Part shown: piece by piece, positions 1-5,022 of the stretch | Numbering within the stretch: position 1 is the first letter of the stretch | Layout: the number at the start of each line of letters is the position of its first letter | Assembly: GCA_016868515.1 (NCBI GenBank) | Contig: VGGM01000153.1 | Coordinates: forward strand, 1-5,022 | DNA length: 5,022 nt | Source: Bacteroidota bacterium | Lineage (GTDB): Bacteria > Bacteroidota > Bacteroidia > Bacteroidales > VadinHA17 | Direction of reading: 5' to 3' | Translations under genes and position numbers: made by a program | Notes under the pieces: generated by a model | What the model saw: only the letters and a program-made list of their open reading frames with translations | What the model was told of the DNA's origin: nothing | Databases searched by the model: none

Positions 1-74
1 CCTTGAAGCCTGGCCAGTCTCCTCCCCAGGGTGCTCTTGCCACTGCCCATAAACCCTGTCAGGTATATCTTCAT
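1..74 (-). CDS. aroK: Shikimate kinase, N-terminal 24 codons (gene runs off the left edge)
   Basis: Shikimate kinase is a cytoplasmic enzyme that phosphorylates shikimate with ATP to shikimate 3-phosphate, the fifth step of chorismate and aromatic amino-acid synthesis. Only the start is present: MKIYLTGFMGSGKSTLGRRL and four more residues. It contains a short beta strand followed by a Walker A P-loop, GFMGSGKST at residues 7-15. The hydrophobic strand, the GFMG[SA]GK[ST]T loop and the following LGRRLA helix are typical of AroK. The ATG sits one base after the parC stop (TAGCATG on the minus strand), so translation probably re-initiates from parC; I see no convincing Shine-Dalgarno site. The shikimate-binding and lid motifs lie outside the window. 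Another small P-loop kinase, such as gluconate kinase, is possible but fits less well. The family call is fairly sure; completeness of the gene cannot be judged. Confidence 0.85.
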   Translation of the reverse strand, partial: MKIYLTGFMGSGKSTLGRRLARLQ

Positions 75-75
75 G

Positions 76-2736
76 CTAAAGTTCCAGTTTCATCTGGGCC
101 GGGTCATCTCCCCGGGAAGGCTTTGCTTCAGGTTCTGTAACATCATGCACTAAGCCCGGCTCTTCAGCCGGCCCTTCAACCGGCTGGGGCACCACCGAGG
201 CCTCCTTCTTCACAACAGGCTCAAGCTCCATGATATTGTCAACGGTATAGTTCGTCAGCCGCTTACCCTTGGCCTTGTATCCCTTGATGGCAATGAACCC
301 GGCCACCTCAATAATTTCACTCTGCCTCTCCTTGTGCTTCCCTCCGAAACTTATCTCAAACCTGGGATACTCCACCTCTGTTAAACTCACCAGCTTCGAT
401 TCAGGGCCCTCCTGAATGAAGTACTGAAGCTTCTCGGTCTCCTCGAATGAAAACCTCTTCACATAGTAGAATCCCTGCCCTGCGTCCCAGTAAATTGCAC
501 TGAAAACACTTGCCGGGTTGAACTTCTCAATAAGAAGCACATTGTCTTCAAAATGATGCGAAAGATCAAATCCGGTGGTTCTGAAACACCCGTTTTTTGT
601 AACCACCAGAATCCTGTCTGCCGGCGCAAATTCACCAAGGAACTTTCCCCGCCCCTCATCGTTCAGCCTGTTGACGGAATCATCGAACCAAATTTTCCGG
701 CCGCCAAGCGTCGATAAACCCTTCTCTTTCAGGGTTATACGCATTGCCGGGTTTCGTGTAACAAGATTCCCAACCGACGAGCGGCCCTTTATGGACAGTG
801 TTCCAAAATCAAAATCAAACACCGGCTTCTTAAGGCGTGGCCTCGGTTTCAGATGAACCATTACAACCTCAGCCTCGCCGTTAGGGTTTGCACTGAACCA
901 CATTATGCGGGAACCGGGGGTTTCCCGGGTGAGATTATACTCCTTGTCGCGTGTAAGGCCGGTTACTGCACACCTCTTGGCCAGCAGCGGACCCTCCTTA
1001 CCGTCCTGATATATCACATTGTATACTGTACGTTCATCATTTTTCAGGAAAACCTGCAGGTACTCTATATCCTTGCCCACAAATACCTTATCGGCTACTT
1101 TCGTTATCAGATAGGTCCCATCCTTCCTGAAAACAATTATGTCATCAATATCCGAACATTCGCATACAAACTCATCTTTCCTGAGCCCGGTGCCTATGAA
1201 TCCCTCCTTACGGTTCACATATAGCCTGGCGTTGTTGGCTACCACCTTTGTTGCCTGAATGGTGTCGAAACTTCTTATTTCCGTTCTGCGGTCCCTGCCT
1301 GTACCGTACTTTTTCTTTATCTGCCTGAAGTAGTTTATTGCAAAAGGAACAATATTTTTCAGATGGTTTTTCACCTCCTCAATCTCCGTCTCAACACCTC
1401 TTATGTGCTCATCAGCCTTGAATGCATCAAATTTTGAAATGCGCTTAATCTTTATCTCTGTAAGCCTTATGATATCGTCCCTTGTCACATCCCGCTTCAG
1501 TCTCTTCCTGTATGGTTCAAGCCCCTTGTCAATGGCTTCAATTACAGCCTCCCATGTTTCGCACTCCTCAATGTCGCGGTAAATCCGTTTCTCGATAAAA
1601 ATCCTCTCCAGTGAAGAAAAATGCCACTCCGCCTCCAGTTCACCAAGCCTTATCTCAAGCTCCTGCTTCAACAGTGAAACTGTCTGATCGGCTGAAAAAC
1701 GAAGGATATCGGACACACCCATAAAAACCGGACTGTTGCCTGCAATAACGCACGAGTTGGGTGAAATTGAGATTTCGCAATCAGTAAATGCATAAAGTGC
1801 ATCTATCGTTTTGTCGGGTGATGTTCCGGGAACAAGGCTCACAATTATCTCAACCTTACCTGACGTGTTGTCATCAATCTTCCTGATCTTGATCTTACCC
1901 TTTTCACTGGCTTTAATTATGGAATCTATCAGCGAACCGGTTGTTTTGCCATAGGGCAGCTCGGTAATTATCAGCCCCTTCTTGTCGGCCTTTTCAATCC
2001 TTGCTCTCGATTTGATGACCCCGCCACGTAACCCGTCGTTGTATCTGGCAACATCTATCAATCCTCCGGTAGGGAAATCGGGATAGAGAACAAACCCCCT
2101 GCCCTGCAGGTAGTTGATTGAGGCATCAATCAGCTCGGTAAAGTTATGCGGCAAAATCTTTGATGCCAGACCTACTGCAATACCTTCAACACCCATGGCA
2201 AGCAGCAACGGAAACTTTGCCGGTAGCGTAACCGGCTCCCTGTTACGGCCATCGTAAGAGGCCTTCCATTCAGTGGTCTTGGGGTTAAAAAGTACATCAA
2301 GGGCAAACTTTGAAAGCCTCGCCTCTATATACCTCGGAGCTGCTGCACTGTCGCCGGTAAGTATATTGCCCCAGTTGCCCTGGGTGTCAACCAGCAGTTC
2401 CTTCTGACCAAGCTGAACCAGGGCATCGCCAATCGATGCGTCACCATGCGGATGAAACTGCATTGTGTGCCCTATTATGTTGGCTACCTTATTGTAGCGG
2501 CCGTCATCCATCCTCTTCATCGAGTGAAGTATGCGGCGCTGTACTGGTTTCAGCCCGTCACGGATATCTGGTACTGCCCTCTCAAGTATAACATATGATG
2601 CATAATCAAGAAACCAGTCCTGATACATGCCCGATACCGACTCAATCTGCCGGGCGGTCTGCCCGGGAACTTCCTGCCCCGAATTCTGATCATCACCCCT
2701 TCCCGGGCCGGGAATGCCATAGTCCGTCTCTTCCAT
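76..2736 (-). CDS. parC: DNA topoisomerase IV subunit A (ParC), Bacteroidota type
   Basis: This is the DNA-cleaving and DNA-wrapping subunit of topoisomerase IV, which unlinks replicated chromosomes together with ParE. It is 886 residues long. A variable tail (1-36) is followed by the winged-helix breakage domain starting at MYQDWFLDYASYVILERAVP (37-56). The catalytic Arg135-Tyr136 pair lies in AAAPRYIEARLS. The quinolone-determining helix HPHGDASIGD is at 95-104, with Ala100 and Asp104 aligned to E. coli GyrA Ser83 and Asp87. The DNA-bending isoleucine is probably Ile186 (GIAVG). Tower and coiled-coil regions follow to about 480, then a beta-pinwheel domain at about 500-838 with KGRSSVGN and STLGGRKIWF. 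An acidic, proline-rich tail ends in QMKLEL. No GyrA box (QRRGGKG) is present, which favours ParC over GyrA, as does close agreement with remembered Bacteroidota ParC sequences. The start leaves a 3-base gap after parE and gives an N-terminal tail usual for this family. The gene is intact. Confidence 0.95.
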   Translation of the reverse strand: MEETDYGIPGPGRGDDQNSGQEVPGQTARQIESVSGMYQDWFLDYASYVILERAVPDIRDGLKPVQRRILHSMKRMDDGRYNKVANIIGHTMQFHPHGDASIGDALVQLGQKELLVDTQGNWGNILTGDSAAAPRYIEARLSKFALDVLFNPKTTEWKASYDGRNREPVTLPAKFPLLLAMGVEGIAVGLASKILPHNFTELIDASINYLQGRGFVLYPDFPTGGLIDVARYNDGLRGGVIKSRARIEKADKKGLIITELPYGKTTGSLIDSIIKASEKGKIKIRKIDDNTSGKVEIIVSLVPGTSPDKTIDALYAFTDCEISISPNSCVIAGNSPVFMGVSDILRFSADQTVSLLKQELEIRLGELEAEWHFSSLERIFIEKRIYRDIEECETWEAVIEAIDKGLEPYRKRLKRDVTRDDIIRLTEIKIKRISKFDAFKADEHIRGVETEIEEVKNHLKNIVPFAINYFRQIKKKYGTGRDRRTEIRSFDTIQATKVVANNARLYVNRKEGFIGTGLRKDEFVCECSDIDDIIVFRKDGTYLITKVADKVFVGKDIEYLQVFLKNDERTVYNVIYQDGKEGPLLAKRCAVTGLTRDKEYNLTRETPGSRIMWFSANPNGEAEVVMVHLKPRPRLKKPVFDFDFGTLSIKGRSSVGNLVTRNPAMRITLKEKGLSTLGGRKIWFDDSVNRLNDEGRGKFLGEFAPADRILVVTKNGCFRTTGFDLSHHFEDNVLLIEKFNPASVFSAIYWDAGQGFYYVKRFSFEETEKLQYFIQEGPESKLVSLTEVEYPRFEISFGGKHKERQSEIIEVAGFIAIKGYKAKGKRLTNYTVDNIMELEPVVKKEASVVPQPVEGPAEEPGLVHDVTEPEAKPSRGDDPAQMKLEL
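79..225 (-). other. ParC C-terminal acidic/proline-rich tail ending in QMKLEL
   Basis: Residues 838-886 of ParC follow the last pinwheel segment (KGKRLTNYTVDNIMELEP). They are rich in Glu, Asp, Pro, Val and Lys, with no hydrophobic core, so they are probably disordered. The protein ends in QMKLEL (residues 881-886, bases 79-96). This fits the hexapeptide form QxxLxL of the bacterial sliding-clamp-binding motif, whose pentapeptide form is QL[SD]LF. The composition and motif are seen directly. Clamp binding is an inference, and short motifs of this kind also arise by chance. In GyrA and ParC relatives, acidic tails can also modulate DNA wrapping. Confidence 0.45.
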
Positions 2737-2739
2737 ACC

Positions 2740-4614
2740 CTATTCCACCCCCGCGGCAATTACCGGTAAAATATCCCTGTCAGATGCAAACTCCTCGTCA
2801 ATCCTCAGATTTCCTATGATGAAATCCTGACGCTCCGGGGTGTTCTTACCCATATAAAACTCGAGAAACTGATCTATTGAATCGTTCTTCCTGACCCTCA
2901 CCGGATCAAGGCGCATATCCTTGCCAATAAAATGAATGAACTCATCGGGCGATATCTCGCCAAGTCCCTTGAATCGTGTAATCTCAGGATTGGGACCCAG
3001 TTTTCTCACCGCGGCATCTTTTTCATCACCCGAGTAGCAATATATTGTCTCCTTCTTGTTCCGAACCCTGAAAAGCGGTGTCTGCAGAATGTAAACATGA
3101 CCCTTCTTAACCAGATCGGGAAAGAACTGAAGAAAAAATGTCAGCAGCAGCAGCCTGATATGCATTCCGTCTATATCGGCGTCGGTGGCCAGAACAACGT
3201 TGTTATACCTCAGATTTTCAATTCCATCCTCAATATTGAGAGCCGCCTGTAGCAGATTGAACTCTTCGTTCTCATAAACAATCTTCTTGGTCAGCCCGTA
3301 TGAATTCAGCGGTTTACCCCTGAGACTGAAAACAGCCTGCGTTTCAACATTCCTCGATTTGGTAATGGACCCGCTTGCCGAATCACCCTCGGTAATGAAA
3401 ATCGTCGATTCGAGCTTTCGCCCGTCACTGCTGTTGTAATGTATGCGACAGTCGCGCAGCTTTTTATTGTGCAGGCTGACCTTCTTCGCCCTGTCCCTGG
3501 CCAGTTTCTGAATAGAGGAAATTGCCTTACGCTCCTTCTCCGACTCCTGAATCTTCTTCAGCAGTATCCTTGCTGTTTCCGGATTCTTGTGTAGGTAGTC
3601 ATCCAGATGCTTACGTATAAAATCTGTAATAAAATTACGTACAGTCGGCCCTCCGGGAGCCATGTCCTTCGACCCCAGCTTTGTTTTGGTCTGCGATTCG
3701 AATACCGGTTCTTCAACTTTAATGCTGAGTGCGGCGATTATTGACGACCTGATATCTGACGGATCATAATCCTTCTTGTAAAAGTCCCTGACAGTCTTAA
3801 CAATAGCCTCCTTAAATACTGCCAGGTGGGTTCCTCCCTGGGTGGTATTCTGTCCGTTGACGAAACTGTAGTAATCCTCTCCGTACTGATACCCGTGTGT
3901 TATGGCAATCTCAATATCCTCACCTCTGATGTGTATTATCGGATACTGGCCCTCCCTGTTCATATTTTCGTTAAGCAGGTCGACAAGCCCGTTCTTCGAG
4001 ACAAACCTGTTGCCGTTAAGGTTAATGACAAGGCCTGTGTTCAGGTACACATAGTTCCTCATCATATTCTCGATATACTCGGTCAGGTATCTGAAGTTAC
4101 CGAATAACTCACCATCGGGAGAAAAAATAATCTCAACACCATTCTCCTCCCTGGTCGGCGCCAGTGCTTCATCGGTTAGCACAAGTCCTTTTTCAAACCT
4201 GATTTCCTTTAGCTGTCCGTCGCGTACCGATCGTACAGTAAATATTGCCGAGAGAGCATTTACGGCCTTGATGCCGACTCCATTCAGTCCCACCGATTTC
4301 TTGAAGGCCTTTGAATCATACTTGGCACCAGTATTCATTTTCGACGAGGCGTCGAGTACCTTGCCGAGGGGTATTCCGCGGCCATAATCCCTCACCCTTA
4401 TCTCCCTCTCTTCAACGGTAACATCAATCTTCCTGCCGAATCCCATCATGTATTCGTCAACTGAGTTATCCATAACCTCCTTAAGCAGAACATAAATACC
4501 ATCATCATGCGATGAACCATCTCCGAGCTTCCCTATGTACATTCCGGGTCGCAGTCTGATGTGGTCGCGCCATTCGAGGGTCTTGATATTATCTTCCGTA
4601 TAGGTTACCGTCAT
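2740..4614 (-). CDS. parE: DNA topoisomerase IV subunit B (ParE), Bacteroidota type
   Basis: This is the ATPase subunit of topoisomerase IV; it pairs with ParC in an A2B2 enzyme on the nucleoid. It is 624 residues long, normal for ParE. The GHKL ATPase domain includes RPGMYIG (22-28), the catalytic Glu46 and Asn50 in [17 protein letters not shown] (76-82) and the ATP lid [14 protein letters not shown] (109-122). The transducer domain carries the ATP-sensing QTK loop with Lys310. The TOPRIM domain has the metal-binding residues Glu409 (EGDSASGS) and Asp478/Asp480 ([10 protein letters not shown]), then RFKGLGE (547-553). [19 protein letters not shown] matches Bacteroidota ParE as I recall it. 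The conserved N-terminus [18 protein letters not shown] begins at once, which supports this ATG. It is the first gene of the parE-parC-aroK run, and a likely promoter lies just upstream. GyrB is the alternative, made unlikely by the partner gene and these motifs. Confidence 0.95.
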   Translation of the reverse strand: MTVTYTEDNIKTLEWRDHIRLRPGMYIGKLGDGSSHDDGIYVLLKEVMDNSVDEYMMGFGRKIDVTVEEREIRVRDYGRGIPLGKVLDASSKMNTGAKYDSKAFKKSVGLNGVGIKAVNALSAIFTVRSVRDGQLKEIRFEKGLVLTDEALAPTREENGVEIIFSPDGELFGNFRYLTEYIENMMRNYVYLNTGLVINLNGNRFVSKNGLVDLLNENMNREGQYPIIHIRGEDIEIAITHGYQYGEDYYSFVNGQNTTQGGTHLAVFKEAIVKTVRDFYKKDYDPSDIRSSIIAALSIKVEEPVFESQTKTKLGSKDMAPGGPTVRNFITDFIRKHLDDYLHKNPETARILLKKIQESEKERKAISSIQKLARDRAKKVSLHNKKLRDCRIHYNSSDGRKLESTIFITEGDSASGSITKSRNVETQAVFSLRGKPLNSYGLTKKIVYENEEFNLLQAALNIEDGIENLRYNNVVLATDADIDGMHIRLLLLTFFLQFFPDLVKKGHVYILQTPLFRVRNKKETIYCYSGDEKDAAVRKLGPNPEITRFKGLGEISPDEFIHFIGKDMRLDPVRVRKNDSIDQFLEFYMGKNTPERQDFIIGNLRIDEEFASDRDILPVIAAGVE

Positions 4615-4628
4615 ACAACAGGAAATAT

Positions 4629-4638
4629 TTTGCGCAAA
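4629..4638. promoter_or_regulatory. 10-bp perfect dyad TTTGCGCAAA across the -7 element
   Basis: TTTGCGCAAA is self-complementary and overlaps the TTTG half of the predicted -7 box and the bases up to the likely transcription start. If one bulged base is allowed, the symmetry extends outward through flanking TATA/AAATAT sequence. Its position would suit an operator for a small dimeric repressor. A single 10-bp palindrome in AT-rich DNA, partly forced by the promoter consensus itself, is weak evidence, and no regulator gene is visible nearby. Confidence 0.25.
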
Positions 4639-4666
4639 TATACTTAATATAGCGCCCCGCCTTAAA
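4635..4666 (-). promoter_or_regulatory. Predicted Bacteroidota-type promoter for parE-parC-aroK
   Basis: Read on the minus strand, TATATTTG (4642 to 4635) matches the Bacteroidota -7 consensus TAnnTTTG exactly. TTTA (4666 to 4663), a one-mismatch -33 TTTG element, lies 20 bases upstream, within the usual spacing. The expected transcription start is about 4628-4630, giving a leader of only about 14-16 bases before the parE ATG at 4614. That leader (ending TTTCCTGTTGT) has no Shine-Dalgarno sequence, as is common in this phylum. The match is seen directly; promoter activity is inferred. Confidence 0.55.
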
Positions 4667-4689
4667 CCAATTTTTCAACAATGCGATAA

Positions 4690-4718
4690 CCATTTAAGAA
4701 CAATGGGCCATTAAATGG
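4690..4718. repeat. AT-rich inverted repeat between the unknown gene and parE
   Basis: The arms CCATTTAA (4690-4697) and TTAAATGG (4711-4718) are perfectly complementary, with a 13-base spacer. The spacer region holds a second, competing symmetry, AATGG-G-CCATT (4702-4712). The repeat begins six bases after the stop of the upstream gene on the minus strand. It could be a weak terminator or mRNA-end hairpin for that gene, or a binding site. The stem is AT-rich and no T-run follows it, so a classical intrinsic terminator is not supported. Confidence 0.3.
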
Positions 4719-4723
4719 GTGTT

Positions 4724-5022
4724 TCAGAGGTGAATGGCAACAACCTCCATGTATGTTCTATGACCCTGTCTGTAGAAACCGCCGGTGTCGAATTCCCACT
4801 TCCAGACCATCCTCATCTTACCCGCAGGCAGCCTGCAGTGAATTAGCTCTGAGCGTGTTGCTTCGCCTGATCGGTTTGTATGTATCTCGGCAAAATCAGA
4901 AATCAGTACAGAATCATGTTTTTTTAGGAACCTGAGGTGCCTCTCCTGAACGACAGATGTAAACGTGCCGGCATCGGCCGGGTTCAGTATCTTCTTCTTC
5001 TGAAGAAACTCTGATGGCAGCG
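4724..5022 (-). CDS. Unidentified protein, C-terminal 98 residues (gene runs off the right edge)
   Basis: One minus-strand frame is open from the window edge to a TGA at 4724-4726, giving 98 residues that begin LPSEFLQKKKILNPADAG and end RTYMEVVAIHL. I do not recognise the family. The first part looks helical and charged (VVQERHLRFLKKHD). The second half has an alternating polar/aromatic pattern (MRMVWKWEFDTGGFYRQGHR) that suggests beta strands with exposed aromatics. No membrane segment, signal peptide or catalytic motif is visible in this part. The absence of stops over 98 codons and the protein-like composition support a real gene; the other two minus frames hit stops. The plus-strand frame at 4753-4935 is most likely its shadow. 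A run of seven A (4919-4925) lies inside and is read through in frame. It points toward parE but is separated from it by an inverted repeat and a promoter, so it is probably a separate transcription unit. Confidence 0.7.
   Translation of the reverse strand, partial: LPSEFLQKKKILNPADAGTFTSVVQERHLRFLKKHDSVLISDFAEIHTNRSGEATRSELIHCRLPAGKMRMVWKWEFDTGGFYRQGHRTYMEVVAIHL

Noticed and set aside
853..1224. A 123-codon plus-strand open frame opposite the parC pinwheel region
   Set aside because: It lies wholly inside the intact, strongly conserved parC frame, and its translation has no recognisable motif. It is a shadow of parC codon use.
3141..3153. A short CAG triplet run
   Set aside because: It is the reverse complement of CTG leucine codons encoding the RLLLLTFF stretch of ParE, so it is explained by coding, not by a microsatellite.
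2932..3252. A 106-codon plus-strand open frame opposite the parE TOPRIM region
   Set aside because: It is antisense to conserved catalytic motifs of parE and has no family resemblance; a shadow frame.
76..4614. The pair being DNA gyrase (gyrB-gyrA) and not topoisomerase IV
   Set aside because: The A subunit has no GyrA box, and its C-terminal domain and the B subunit agree with Bacteroidota ParC/ParE as remembered. Adjacent B-then-A order alone would not decide it.
4690..4718. An intrinsic terminator for the upstream gene
   Set aside because: The stem is AT-rich with a 13-base loop and no T-run follows on the minus strand, so I list it only as an inverted repeat.
4753..4935. A 60-codon plus-strand open frame near the right edge
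   Set aside because: The minus-strand frame over the same bases is longer, open to the edge and more protein-like. The plus-strand translation is rich in Ser, Arg and Cys with no motif.
1..5022. CRISPR array, insertion sequence, tRNA gene or riboswitch
   Set aside because: No regularly spaced direct repeats, transposase motifs, cloverleaf pattern or long structured leader are visible. Nearly all bases are accounted for by conserved coding sequence.

Overview
The window reads as ordinary chromosome from a member of the Bacteroidota, probably Bacteroidales or a related order. The main reason is that both large proteins match the Bacteroidota form of DNA topoisomerase IV, as I recall that family. 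Examples are the stretch HPHGDASIGDALVQLGQ and the C-terminal pinwheel motif STLGGRKIWF in the A subunit, and [19 protein letters not shown] in the B subunit. The promoter before the first of these genes fits the Bacteroidota TTTG / TAnnTTTG pattern, and no start codon has a clear Shine-Dalgarno sequence. Base composition is moderate. I see no mobile elements, CRISPR arrays, tRNA or rRNA genes.

All genes lie on the minus strand, so the window is read from right to left. From the right edge to 4724 is the 3' part of a protein I do not recognise, open from the edge to its stop. Next comes a 109-base intergenic region (4615-4723) with an AT-rich inverted repeat, a likely promoter, and a 10-bp dyad lying across the -7 element. 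Then come parE (2740-4614) and parC (76-2736), 3 bases apart. One base after parC, a new ATG opens a shikimate kinase gene (aroK, 1-74) that runs off the left edge after 24 codons. There is no gene-free stretch longer than 300 bases.

ParE and ParC form the A2B2 topoisomerase IV that unlinks daughter chromosomes and relaxes supercoils. ParE provides the ATPase and the metal-binding TOPRIM domain; ParC provides the DNA-cleaving tyrosine and the wrapping domain. The 3-base and 1-base junctions imply one transcript, probably with translational coupling, so a housekeeping topoisomerase is co-expressed with a step of aromatic amino-acid synthesis.

Most of the window is well-understood housekeeping sequence. 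The points most worth a second look are: the last six ParC residues (QMKLEL), which fit a sliding-clamp-binding motif; Ala at the ParC position where a serine normally anchors quinolones; the dyad over the promoter; and the unidentified gene at the right edge.
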